Assembly (NCBI GenBank): GCA_045612065.1
Contig: JAZKYH010000006.1
Span: 1 to 49,511, forward strand
From: UBA1189 sp045612065
Lineage (GTDB): Bacteria; Bacteroidota; Bacteroidia; Bacteroidales; Bacteroidaceae
Direction of reading: 5' to 3'
DNA length: 49,511 nucleotides
Below, one piece after another: positions 14,724 through 23,551 of the stretch (positions are counted from its first letter, which is position 1; the number at the start of each line of letters is the position of its first letter). The notes under the pieces were generated by a model. The model had not been told where the DNA came from and searched no databases. It saw nothing but the letters and a program-made list of their open reading frames with translations. A program made the translations under genes and the position numbers.

Positions 14724-16229
14724 ATGATGAAAACCATCTTAGTAACAGGCGCTGCCGGTTTCATCGGCTCTTACTTGGTTAAGAAACTTTGCGAAACATC
14801 AGCAGAGGATATTGTTGTCGGCATCGATAACATGAACGACTACTATGATGTTCGCTTGAAGGAGCAACGCCTTGAAGAACTGTTGCAATATCCTACGTTC
14901 AAGTTTGTCAGAGGAAGCATTGCTGATAAGCAACTTGTCAGCGATATCTTTGCGGAATACCGTCCACAGATTGTGGTGAACTTGGCTGCTCAGGCTGGCG
15001 TCAGATATAGCATTACCAATCCCGATGCTTATATTGAGAGTAACTTGATCGGTTTCTATAACATATTGGAGGCTTGTCGTCACCATGGAGTAGAACATTT
15101 GGTCTATGCCTCTTCATCCAGCGTGTATGGCAACAATGAGAAGGTGCCTTACAGCACCGATGACAAGGTCGATAACCCCGTCTCTCTGTATGCAGCTACC
15201 AAGAAGAGCAACGAGCTGATGGCACATGCCTATAGCAAACTCTATAATATCCCGAGCACTGGGCTTCGCTTCTTTACAGTATATGGTCCTGCAGGTCGTC
15301 CCGATATGGCCTACTTTGGATTTACCGACAAGTTGGTAAAGGGCGAGAAAATCCAAATCTTCAATTATGGAAACTGTAAGCGCGACTTTACCTATATTGA
15401 TGATATCGTAGAGGGAGTATATCGCGTGATGATGAGACCACCAAAAGGAAAAGAAGCCTCTCCCCAGCCCTCCCCTAAAGGGAAGGGAGTGCATACTGCG
15501 GACCCGATGCAGTATGATTTGCTGAAAACTTATGCAGAGGAGAATAGAAAGAATCCTACAGAGGCAGAGAGTGTGTTATGGGAAGCACTGAAGGCAAAAG
15601 GTATTGGTGCCAAGTTCAGAAGACAACATATCATAGGCGATTTTATTGTGGATTTCTTCTGCAACGAAGCAAATTTGGTGATTGAGTTGGATGGTGGTTA
15701 TCATAATATGCCAGCCCAAATGAAATCGGACGCGGAACGTACCTCAGTACTTAAGGCAATGGGATATACCGAATTGCGTTTTAAAAATGAAGAAGTCATT
15801 TCCAATATTGATACTGTCCTAAAAACCATCAAAACATTCACTAATATTAAGTCCTTCCCTTCAGGGGAGGATTTAGGAGAGGCCATCAAGTCCTTCCCTT
15901 CAGGGGAGGATTCAGGAGAGGCTCCCGTCCCTTATGCAATATACAATATCGGTAACAACAGCCCCGAGAATCTCTTGGACTTTGTCACCATTCTCCAAGA
16001 AGAACTGATTCGTGCAGGGGTGTTATCACAAGACTACGACTTCGAATCGCATAAAGAACTCGTCCCCATGCAGCCAGGAGATGTCCCTGTAACCTATGCC
16101 GACACCACTGCTCTAGAAGAGGATTTCGGATTCAAACCTAATACGACCTTACGCCAAGGTTTGCGTAATTTTGCTGAGTGGTATGTAAGTTATAAGACTC
16201 AGATGAGTAAGAATAATGTTCTTTTATAG
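14724..16229 (+). CDS. UDP-glucuronate 4-epimerase interrupted in frame by a DUF559 domain
   Basis: 501 residues against about 340-350 for the family. The SDR epimerase part has VTGAAGFIGSYL at the N-terminus, Ser/Tyr156/Lys160 (SLYAATKKS) and the glucuronate-epimerase style NMNDYYDVRLK, so it should interconvert UDP-GlcA and UDP-GalA. After FTYIDDIVEGVYRVMMR the protein enters about 159 foreign residues (about 244-400): palindromic repeat, DUF559 endonuclease-like domain, two more repeats. It then resumes with PYAIYNIGNNSPENLLDF. The insertion site is a surface loop in the C-terminal part of the SDR fold. The start is ATG 14724 or 14727. It follows ugd by 18 bases. Confidence 0.9.
   Translation: MMKTILVTGAAGFIGSYLVKKLCETSAEDIVVGIDNMNDYYDVRLKEQRLEELLQYPTFKFVRGSIADKQLVSDIFAEYRPQIVVNLAAQAGVRYSITNPDAYIESNLIGFYNILEACRHHGVEHLVYASSSSVYGNNEKVPYSTDDKVDNPVSLYAATKKSNELMAHAYSKLYNIPSTGLRFFTVYGPAGRPDMAYFGFTDKLVKGEKIQIFNYGNCKRDFTYIDDIVEGVYRVMMRPPKGKEASPQPSPKGKGVHTADPMQYDLLKTYAEENRKNPTEAESVLWEALKAKGIGAKFRRQHIIGDFIVDFFCNEANLVIELDGGYHNMPAQMKSDAERTSVLKAMGYTELRFKNEEVISNIDTVLKTIKTFTNIKSFPSGEDLGEAIKSFPSGEDSGEAPVPYAIYNIGNNSPENLLDFVTILQEELIRAGVLSQDYDFESHKELVPMQPGDVPVTYADTTALEEDFGFKPNTTLRQGLRNFAEWYVSYKTQMSKNNVLL
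15455..15490 (-). repeat. Palindromic element, left end of the DUF559 insertion
   Basis: AGCCTCTCC...CCTCCCCTAAAGGGAAGGG is the reverse form of the elements at 15849 and 15888 and contains an internal CTCCCCT/AGGGAAG stem. In the epimerase frame it reads E-A-S-P-Q-P-S-P-K-G-K-G. Confidence 0.8.
15849..15923 (+). repeat. Two tandem palindromic elements, right end of the DUF559 insertion
   Basis: Two 36-base copies (15849-15884, 15888-15923) are spaced 39 bases apart, a multiple of three. They differ at two positions. Each has a CCTTCCCT-TC-AGGGGAGG stem and reads K-S-F-P-S-G-E-D-[LS]-G-E-A, the same frame as the copy in ugd. Confidence 0.88.
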
Positions 16230-16241
16230 TAGCATGAATTA

Positions 16242-17780
16242 ATGGTAAGCAAACAAAGTGTAAATACATCGTTGGGGAATAAACAAATCGCAAAGAATAC
16301 AGTTTTCTTGTATTTGCGCTCGCTTTTGTTATTGCTAATCAGTCTATACACCTCACGTATAACTCTTCAGGTGTTAGGTGTAGACGATTTTGGCATATAT
16401 CAGGTTGTAGGTGGTGTCGTTGCGATGTTTTCAATGCTTAGCTCTTCTTTAACTTCTGCTTCACAACGTTTTATAACCTTCACACTTGGAAAGAGCAACT
16501 TAGATGAACTTAAACAGGTGTTTTCAACATGTATCACACTTCATATTTGTTTAGGTCTTATTGTTGTCATATTGTTGGAATTTGTTGGTATTTGGTTTTT
16601 AAATAATAAACTTAATATTCCTTCAGATCGCTTAATTACTGCTAGATGGGTAATGCAGTTTAGTATTGCAACGTTTTTTGTTAATGTTATTTCTATACCT
16701 TACAATGCTGTAATTATAGCACATGAGAAAATGAGTGCTTTTGCATATATTGGTATATTAGAAGGTTTACTGAAATTAGGTTCTGTTGTATTATTGATCT
16801 TTACAGATTATAGGGATAAACTATTATTATATTCAATATTCTATTTTGTTATTTCTTTGTTTTTACGTTTTGTATATGCGATATATTCTAAAGAACATTT
16901 TGAGGAAACCAATAGATTAAAATTTGGTGTCAATAAAATGTATTTTCGTGAGATGTTTGCTTTTGCTGGGTGGAATCTTATAGGTAATGGCTCTCTTGTT
17001 TTTCGAAATCAAGGTGTTGATATTATACTCAATCTGTTTTTTGGAGTTGTTGTGAATGCAGCAAAAGGTATTAGCAATCAGGTGAATTCTGCAGTTAGTC
17101 AATTGGTCGGAAATTTCACTACAGCAATGAAGCCACAACTAACCAAAGCTATTGCTCAAAAAGATTATCAACGTACATATAGTTTAATCAATTGTGGCAG
17201 TAGATATTCATTCATATTGATGTTGATATTTGCTGTCCCGATTTTTATTACAACACCTCACTTACTAGAATTATGGTTAGGTGAAGTTCCTACCTTCTCT
17301 GTTGAGTTTGTACGTTGGACTATGATTTATCTCCTTCTAGATACATTGTCTAGAATGATGATTCATGCAATACTTTCGCATGGACAGATTAAAGTGTATC
17401 AAATTGTAGCAGGCGGAACTAAGTTATTAGCCATTCCTCTTGTGTGGCTTTTTCTTCAGATTGACGTTAATCCACTTTGGGGAATTTGGGTGAATATTAT
17501 TCTTGAATTAATATGTTTAGTGGAGCGTCTTTATTATAGCAACAAATTATTATCTTTCGATTATAAGAGTTTCTGTAAAGAGGTGGTTTTGATTTGTGTA
17601 TTACTTAGCTTTGTCGCTTATTCAATATCTGCATTGTTTGTTCATTATGTAACTGATAATTTTCTCGTTTCTATTATAGTATCAGTTCTTATCACAATAC
17701 TTTCAATTTGGTTTATTGGTACTAACAACAGAGAACATGATATGATAATTCAATTTGTAAAGAAGAAAATAAGAAGATGA
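16242..17780 (+). CDS. Wzx-type polysaccharide flippase
   Basis: 512 residues with about twelve to fourteen membrane segments, of the MATE/MOP-like polysaccharide transporter superfamily. The N-terminus (NTVFLYLRSLLLLLISLYTSR, then VLGVDDFGIYQVVGGVV) is characteristic. It should flip the undecaprenyl-linked repeat unit to the periplasm. It begins 12 bases after the epimerase stop, and its stop overlaps the next start (ATGA). From here the sequence becomes clearly AT-rich compared with upxY/ugd, as for an exchanged capsule cassette. Confidence 0.9.
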   Translation: MVSKQSVNTSLGNKQIAKNTVFLYLRSLLLLLISLYTSRITLQVLGVDDFGIYQVVGGVVAMFSMLSSSLTSASQRFITFTLGKSNLDELKQVFSTCITLHICLGLIVVILLEFVGIWFLNNKLNIPSDRLITARWVMQFSIATFFVNVISIPYNAVIIAHEKMSAFAYIGILEGLLKLGSVVLLIFTDYRDKLLLYSIFYFVISLFLRFVYAIYSKEHFEETNRLKFGVNKMYFREMFAFAGWNLIGNGSLVFRNQGVDIILNLFFGVVVNAAKGISNQVNSAVSQLVGNFTTAMKPQLTKAIAQKDYQRTYSLINCGSRYSFILMLIFAVPIFITTPHLLELWLGEVPTFSVEFVRWTMIYLLLDTLSRMMIHAILSHGQIKVYQIVAGGTKLLAIPLVWLFLQIDVNPLWGIWVNIILELICLVERLYYSNKLLSFDYKSFCKEVVLICVLLSFVAYSISALFVHYVTDNFLVSIIVSVLITILSIWFIGTNNREHDMIIQFVKKKIRR

Positions 17781-19108
17781 AAAATATACAATTGGTTTCA
17801 GATTCATATCTCTGTTCAAACTGTGGAGCTTGTTCTGCTATTTGTCATAAAAATGCAATAGATTTTAGGTGGTCCTCTGTTGGAAGGTTATATGCCTCGA
17901 TAAATGATAATTGTGTCAATTGTGGTAATTGTTTAAAGGTGTGCCCTTCTTTAGATTACCATCAATTGCATACTACTTTTAGTGACAAATACATTGGTGT
18001 TATTAAAAATGTCTATATAGGAAAGAGTACCAATTTTCAATGTTTTTTGAATGCACAAAGTGGTGGTTTTGCAACAGGAGTCTTATTGCATCTCTTCGAA
18101 CAAAAACAAATTGATGCTGCAATTGTGTGCCAGATGGAATGTGGAAGAATCCCATTGGTAAATCCTGTTATAGTTAACGATAAGTGTCAATTATTTAATA
18201 CTCAAAAGTCTTGTTATACCCCCGTTCCTTTACTTAAAATTCTTAAAGAAATAAAGGATTATAAATCTATCGCAATAGTAGGATTGCCTTGTCATCTTGA
18301 AGGTGTTGCAGAATTACAGAAGACAACCAAACGCTTTGATAACATTAAATTTAAGGTGGGGCTAATTTGCGACAGAACAGAATGTAATGGTATACAAGAA
18401 ATTATAAAAGATTATACAGGATTTGAGTCCTTTAAGATTCATTGGAGACAAAAATATGATAAGCAGAACGATAAATACAATTATCAAGAAGCTCCCATAG
18501 TAGCAGTATCTGATAAAGGGGAAGAAAAGGTTTTGCCTAGACATTATCGTATGGCGTTAAAAGATATGTTTACGCCTCCTCGTTGTCGTGTATGCTGGGA
18601 TAAACTAAATGTTTTTGCGGATATTACTTGTGGAGATCCTTGGCGACTTCCCGATATTGACAAAAAGAAAGGTGAATCTCTTATTATTGTTCGTTCTTTG
18701 TTAGGTCAATCTGTTGTGGATGCGATGTCTGTTAATGGAGAGTTAGTAAAGAAATCCATCGATAATAATGCCCCACTTCGTTCACAACTTATAGAAGAAA
18801 GGAGAAGTCAAGTTGCTGCATATTCACAGGCATTTTCATGCATGCCAACAAGTATATCCTCATATCTTCTTTCTCAAAATGATGACATCAAGGTGGATTG
18901 TTGCGTTCAAATTGATAGGCTCAAAGGTTTTGTCAATCTAGAAAGAATGTCCTATAGACAAATCGTTTCTGAAGCTAATAAAAACATTGCGCTTCATGAG
19001 GCGAAAATGAAGCAACAACAAAGCATATTTTATAGGCTGAAGCGTAGAATTTTAAAATTTATAATGTGGTATGAGAATTGTATTATCAGGTGTCGAAACA
19101 AACAATAA
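17777..19108 (+). CDS. FrhB-like iron-sulfur protein of polysaccharide loci
   Basis: 443 residues. Two 4Fe-4S ferredoxin motifs lie at the N-terminus (CSNCGACSAIC and CVNCGNCLKVCP), followed by the coenzyme F420 hydrogenase beta-subunit N- and C-domains (QSGGFATGVLLHL; GLPCHLEG; ITCGDPWR). Proteins of this type recur in capsule clusters next to polysaccharide pyruvyltransferases. A flavin-dependent redox role on a sugar or lipid intermediate has been assumed, but the reaction is not established here. It overlaps both neighbours (4 and 38 bases), so translation is coupled. Confidence 0.85.
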   Translation: MKNIQLVSDSYLCSNCGACSAICHKNAIDFRWSSVGRLYASINDNCVNCGNCLKVCPSLDYHQLHTTFSDKYIGVIKNVYIGKSTNFQCFLNAQSGGFATGVLLHLFEQKQIDAAIVCQMECGRIPLVNPVIVNDKCQLFNTQKSCYTPVPLLKILKEIKDYKSIAIVGLPCHLEGVAELQKTTKRFDNIKFKVGLICDRTECNGIQEIIKDYTGFESFKIHWRQKYDKQNDKYNYQEAPIVAVSDKGEEKVLPRHYRMALKDMFTPPRCRVCWDKLNVFADITCGDPWRLPDIDKKKGESLIIVRSLLGQSVVDAMSVNGELVKKSIDNNAPLRSQLIEERRSQVAAYSQAFSCMPTSISSYLLSQNDDIKVDCCVQIDRLKGFVNLERMSYRQIVSEANKNIALHEAKMKQQQSIFYRLKRRILKFIMWYENCIIRCRNKQ

Positions 19109-20219
19109 AGGTGCCGAATTAATGCTTTATGCTATCTTGCAAGAGCTTGAACGGACAAATCCGAATGCTGAGGTTTATATTTCTCCTGATATGCTTGAAC
19201 AAGGTTTGGAGTATGTAAGAACATCAATAAATCTATGTTTTCTTCCAAAGCCATCAGGTATTGTAAGATTCCTAAGGAAATGCAAAATTACGGGTGTTCT
19301 TAATCGTCTTGGTCTCATTAATGGTTATTTAAATCATTTGATGCCTGTTGATAATGTCGATTATTTTATAGATGGTAGTGGACTTCTATTTTCAGACAAG
19401 AGAATATCGTCACCTCTTTTTGCTAAGATTTGGGATAAGAAATTGGAGTTGTATAAGCGCAACGGAACCAAAATAATTTTTCTTCCTCAGGGATTTGGAC
19501 CAATAAAAAAACAATGCACAATAAATACAATTGAAGCTCTCGATAAATATGCTGATTTGATTTTTGCCCGTGAAAAGACTTCATTTAATTATCTTAGCAC
19601 GACAGTCGTAAATAAAGATAAAGTAAAGTTGTATACAGATTTTACATCTTTGGTAGACGGAGAAGTCCCCTCATTATATGAGCATCTTAAAGGAAAGGTT
19701 TGTATTATTCCTAATATCCAGATGATAAATAAGGGTGTTGTTTCAAAGGCAGATTATTTCAACATTCTATCGGATATGGTGGATACTTGCAAGTTAAGTG
19801 GATATGATGTTTATATGCTTAATCATGAAGGCATGAAGGATGAAAACTTAGCAAAAGAGTTTATCGCTTTGCGCAATGATAATATTGAACTAGTTACAGG
19901 TTTGAATGCGCTTGAAGTAAAAGGACTGATTTCTACTGCATATTTAGTGATTTCTTCAAGATTCCATGGTGTTGCTTCTTCTCTAAATTCATATGTTCCA
20001 TGTTTAGCAACCAGTTGGCATCATAAGTATGCTGAATTATTTGAGGATTTCGGTTTGAGTGATTGTGTCCTTTCTCTTGAAAATGCAGAACATAGACAAG
20101 ATAAAATTAAAGAATATCTCGATTGTAGCAGAAATGCCGAGATTAGGAAATTGTTGGTAACACGTAAAAAGGGTGTTGTTGATCAAAATAAAGAGATGTG
20201 GCATTTAATATGGTCCTAA
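19071..20219 (+). CDS. Polysaccharide pyruvyltransferase family protein
   Basis: 382 residues. The N-terminus MRIVLSGVETNNKGAELML and the C-terminal block VISSRFHGVASSLN followed by PCLATSWHHKY are typical of the CsaB-like family, which adds ketal-linked pyruvate to sugars and adopts a GT-B-like fold. Its start lies 38 bases inside the FrhB-like gene. The pair may act on the same residue. Some members of this family are not true pyruvyltransferases, so the exact donor is inferred. Confidence 0.88.
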   Translation: MRIVLSGVETNNKGAELMLYAILQELERTNPNAEVYISPDMLEQGLEYVRTSINLCFLPKPSGIVRFLRKCKITGVLNRLGLINGYLNHLMPVDNVDYFIDGSGLLFSDKRISSPLFAKIWDKKLELYKRNGTKIIFLPQGFGPIKKQCTINTIEALDKYADLIFAREKTSFNYLSTTVVNKDKVKLYTDFTSLVDGEVPSLYEHLKGKVCIIPNIQMINKGVVSKADYFNILSDMVDTCKLSGYDVYMLNHEGMKDENLAKEFIALRNDNIELVTGLNALEVKGLISTAYLVISSRFHGVASSLNSYVPCLATSWHHKYAELFEDFGLSDCVLSLENAEHRQDKIKEYLDCSRNAEIRKLLVTRKKGVVDQNKEMWHLIWS

Positions 20220-20272
20220 TTCATCCTCTAAAATTAATGTCTTGTGATAATTAAATGATAGTCTATTGGTAA

Positions 20273-21154
20273 ATGAAAGACATAACTTACACTTTTATTA
20301 TTCCGCATCATAATTGCCCAGAGTTATTGGATCGGTGTTTGTCGAGCATACCTCAGAGGGATGATATTCAGATTATTGTTGTAGACGATAACAGTGATGC
20401 TGATAAAAAACCGATAGAGTGTGGAAGGCCTGAGGTTGAATATATATATATAGATAAGGAAACATCAAAGGGAGCTGGAAGAGCAAGGAATATCGGAATG
20501 TCTAATGCTAAGGGAAAATGGTTACTCTTTCCTGATAGTGATGATTATTATAATAAAGATTTTATAAATGTTCTAGATTTATACAAAGACATAGATCTTG
20601 ATGTTTTGTATTTCAATTTCACTTTTATAGATGGTGAAAGTGGAGAAATATTACCAAAGACAAGAATCCAGAAAACAATTGATGTTTATGACCAATCAAA
20701 AGAGAAAGAAGATATAATTCGTTATAAAAATAATTCGCCTTGGTCGAAAATGCTAAGTCGTGATTTTGTAAACAAAATAGAGGCATACTATGAAGAATGC
20801 CCCAATGGTAATGATATCCTTTTTTCTTTATGGATTGGATATGAAGCAAAAAAAATCGCTATAAACGGAGAATGTCTATACAATTACATAAAGGTGCCAA
20901 ATAGCCTTGGTACAAAGCAACAATCACCCCAAGACTTGATGTGCAGACTAACACATATTGTAAAACATAATGCCTATAACAACTATCTGAAGCATAAAGA
21001 ATGGAATACAGATCCTTTAAAGTTTACAGTCTCACAGATTTATCGTAATAGATTCAAGGATTCAATAGCATTTCTTAAAGTACTGATATTCGAGTTGCCT
21101 TCAATGATTATTCATAGAAATGAATGGATAGATATAATATTTAATAAAAACTAA
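20273..21154 (+). CDS. Family 2 glycosyltransferase
   Basis: 293 residues. A GT-A domain is visible at the N-terminus: TFIIPHHNCPELLDRCLSS, the nucleotide-binding IIVVDDNSD, GAGRARNIGMSNAKGKW and the metal-binding DSDDYY (DXD). The C-terminal third is variable and lacks membrane segments. It should add one sugar to the lipid-linked repeat on the cytoplasmic face. Donor and linkage cannot be read. Confidence 0.9.
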   Translation: MKDITYTFIIPHHNCPELLDRCLSSIPQRDDIQIIVVDDNSDADKKPIECGRPEVEYIYIDKETSKGAGRARNIGMSNAKGKWLLFPDSDDYYNKDFINVLDLYKDIDLDVLYFNFTFIDGESGEILPKTRIQKTIDVYDQSKEKEDIIRYKNNSPWSKMLSRDFVNKIEAYYEECPNGNDILFSLWIGYEAKKIAINGECLYNYIKVPNSLGTKQQSPQDLMCRLTHIVKHNAYNNYLKHKEWNTDPLKFTVSQIYRNRFKDSIAFLKVLIFELPSMIIHRNEWIDIIFNKN

Positions 21155-21236
21155 TTATTTAGTAATATTTTTAATATAACATTACATGAATAGAGATTGA
21201 TTTAGTAACAAGTTATAGAGAATATTTGATAAAATC

Positions 21237-22355
21237 ATGAAAATATTATATTTTTTCCCCGAATATGGGACAAACATGTTCAACTGGCAACGTGTACACA
21301 TCATTAACGAATTGGAAAGTCATGGTGTGGAAGTTACCACTTTCAACCCTCTTCTTTTTAATAATCCTTCTGAGGCAAATGAAGCTTTTATAGGACTGAT
21401 GAAGTCTGATAAATATGACTTGATAATGTCAAGTGTTTGTTACGAAAAGATGATATTCCCAGAAGTATTGCAGACGGCGAAAACTCTAGGCATACCAACT
21501 CTTTGTATACGTTGGGATAATCATCTTAAACCATTTTATGATAAGAAATTATCAAAGATGTTCGATCTCGTATGGCTTACTTCATGGGAAACAGAGTACC
21601 TTTACAAAAAGTGGGGTGCAAATACTATATTCCTTCCCTATGCGGCTAATCCTAGTGCGTTTCATTTTACACCGCAAGAAATTGTCCCTAAGGCCTGTTT
21701 TATCGGAACTCCTTATGGAAGTCGTTCATTAATGATAAATGTTTTAACACAAAATGGTGTTAGAGTGGATCTTTATACCGGCAAAAATCCACAAATAAAG
21801 AAGCAACCGGAGCCGACAATAGATGTAAAATATGATTCAATAACTCCATCTTGGAGTGAAACAATGATTCAACGAATGACGTACAAAGAAGGGCGTAAAG
21901 TGATGTTAGGTGTTATTGTCAATAAGTTGGTAGGTAGTAGGGAAGTTTACAAAAATGACAATCTGCAACGCTATCCATCTTGTAGTTTCGATGATATGAT
22001 GCTTAATTATTCCAAATATGCTCTTTGTCTTTCTTCTACGTCCACTAATCACACAGATGCTCTTAAGAATCCCTTAAAAGTTGTAAATCTTAGGGCTTTT
22101 GAGATACCCATGTCTGGAGGGTTGGCCATATGTAAGTTTAATGAAGAATTATCTAATTATTTTGAAGAAGATAAAGAAATAGTCTTTTACAAAAATGATG
22201 AGGAACTTATAGAAAAAGCGTATTTCTATACGCAAAACGATAAAATGTCTCTAGTAACATCAATGAAAAGAGCTGCGCGTCGTCGGGCTGAAAATGAACA
22301 TTCATGGTGGTGTCGTTTTGTAAAGGTATTTGAAAGACTCGGTATTTCTTATTAA
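21237..22355 (+). CDS. Glycosyltransferase, CgeB/DUF3880 type
   Basis: 372 residues. The N-terminal half (MKILYFFPEYGTNMFNWQR, IRWDNHLKPFYDKK, FDLVWLTSWETEYLYKKWG) and the later LRAFEIPMSGGLAICKFNEE, then EDKEIVFYKNDEELIEKA, match the CgeB-like GT-B proteins with a DUF3880 N-domain and a GT4-like C-domain. It probably transfers a sugar during repeat-unit assembly. Confidence 0.82.
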   Translation: MKILYFFPEYGTNMFNWQRVHIINELESHGVEVTTFNPLLFNNPSEANEAFIGLMKSDKYDLIMSSVCYEKMIFPEVLQTAKTLGIPTLCIRWDNHLKPFYDKKLSKMFDLVWLTSWETEYLYKKWGANTIFLPYAANPSAFHFTPQEIVPKACFIGTPYGSRSLMINVLTQNGVRVDLYTGKNPQIKKQPEPTIDVKYDSITPSWSETMIQRMTYKEGRKVMLGVIVNKLVGSREVYKNDNLQRYPSCSFDDMMLNYSKYALCLSSTSTNHTDALKNPLKVVNLRAFEIPMSGGLAICKFNEELSNYFEEDKEIVFYKNDEELIEKAYFYTQNDKMSLVTSMKRAARRRAENEHSWWCRFVKVFERLGISY

Positions 22356-22414
22356 TTGTGCTGTTTGCACAATAATATAAAAGATTAGATGTCAGTTATA
22401 ATCTATTGTATGTT

Positions 22415-23551
22415 ATGAAAGTATTAATTGCTGGAGATTTTGTGCCGAGAGCTAGACTTGCTAAACAAGTCGAAAAAAGAAATTTTCTCCAAATATTTCC
22501 AGATAATCTTGTTGATATCATCAAGTCCGCTGATTATTCATTGGTGAATTTTGAAAGTCCAATTATCGAGAGAGGATTCAAGCCAATAAAGAAGTGTGGC
22601 CCTAATTTAGGATGTACTGAAGATGCTGCTGATGCTATTAAATATGCAGGATTTACAGCAGTCACTATGGCCAATAATCATATCCTTGATTATGGCACGA
22701 ATGGATTGTATAAGTCTATTGAATGTTGCAGGAATATTGGTTTGGATGTCGTAGGAGTTGGAAAGAATTTGCAAGAAGCTGAACGCATACTTTATGTAAC
22801 AAAAGCAGGTAAGAAGTTGGCCATCATAAATTGTTGCGAACATGAATTCTCTATAGCAACTGATACCACAGGAGGTGCTAATCCTTTAAACCCAATTCGA
22901 CAATATTATTGTATCCAGGAGGCAAGGAAGAATGCTGATTATGTATTGGTCATTGTTCATGGTGGTCATGAGCACTACCAGTTACCATCACCAAGAATGC
23001 AAGAAACTTACCGTTTCTTTGTAGATGCAGGAGCTGATGCTGTTGTTAATCACCATCAACATTGTTATTCTGGGTACGAGATATATAAAGGCAAACCTAT
23101 TTTTTATGGATTAGGTAATTTCTGTTTCGACTGGGAAGGAACATCGTTAAAGGAATGGACTGAAGGATATATGGTTGAAATAGATTTCAATATAGAGATA
23201 ACTTACAGAATATATCCTTACTGTCAGTATGGAGATGAAGCTACTATAAATCTTTTAGAAGAAAATGCATTCAATGATACCATAAATAATTTGAATGAAA
23301 TAATTGGTAATTCTGAATTATTAAAGAAAAGTTCTTTTGATTATTATAATCGTTCAAAAGGCGAAATTGCAACTTTCCTTGAACCAATAAGAAACAGATA
23401 TATTAGGGGACTACAAAATAGAGGTCTGCTTCCAAAACTGATGAATTCTGAATGGTTACCTATATTGTCAAATGCAGTAATGTGTGAGGCGCATAAGGAT
23501 AAACTTGAATACTATTTATTGTCCGAAATGGACAAACTCAATAAACTATGA
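22415..23551 (+). CDS. CapA-family metallophosphatase-like protein
   Basis: 378 residues from MKVLIAGDFVP; an ATG three codons earlier is also possible. Residues forming the calcineurin-like metal site of the poly-gamma-glutamate CapA family are present: GDFVP, NFESPI, MANNHILDYG, VIVHGGHEHY and VNHHQHCYSG. There is no membrane anchor, unlike Bacillus CapA. Its stop overlaps the start of a TupA-like ATP-grasp gene, and this pairing suggests a joint role in an amino-acid or peptide-like substitution of the polymer. That role is inference. Confidence 0.87.
   Translation: MKVLIAGDFVPRARLAKQVEKRNFLQIFPDNLVDIIKSADYSLVNFESPIIERGFKPIKKCGPNLGCTEDAADAIKYAGFTAVTMANNHILDYGTNGLYKSIECCRNIGLDVVGVGKNLQEAERILYVTKAGKKLAIINCCEHEFSIATDTTGGANPLNPIRQYYCIQEARKNADYVLVIVHGGHEHYQLPSPRMQETYRFFVDAGADAVVNHHQHCYSGYEIYKGKPIFYGLGNFCFDWEGTSLKEWTEGYMVEIDFNIEITYRIYPYCQYGDEATINLLEENAFNDTINNLNEIIGNSELLKKSSFDYYNRSKGEIATFLEPIRNRYIRGLQNRGLLPKLMNSEWLPILSNAVMCEAHKDKLEYYLLSEMDKLNKL

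Larger units (their letters stand above)
15455..15923 (+). mobile_element. In-frame DUF559 insertion flanked by inverted palindromic repeats
   Basis: The left repeat (15455-15490) is the inverted form of the right repeats (15849-15884 and 15888-15923). Between them about 115 codons encode a DUF559, Vsr/PD-(D/E)XK-like domain: NPTEAESVLWEAL, then KFRRQHIIGDFIVDFFC, LVIELDGGYHN and LRFKNEEV. The acidic residues expected for a nuclease are present (Asp in FIVDF, Glu and Asp in VIELDG). There is no stop codon, so the host epimerase reads through. An ATG in DPMQYDLLK could start a free nuclease. A second, independent case is at 47330-47798. Confidence 0.85.

Noticed and set aside
15455..15923. Intein interpretation of the DUF559 insertions
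   Set aside because: No N-terminal Cys/Ser splice block and no C-terminal His-Asn followed by Cys/Ser/Thr at the junctions; the boundaries are hairpin repeats instead.
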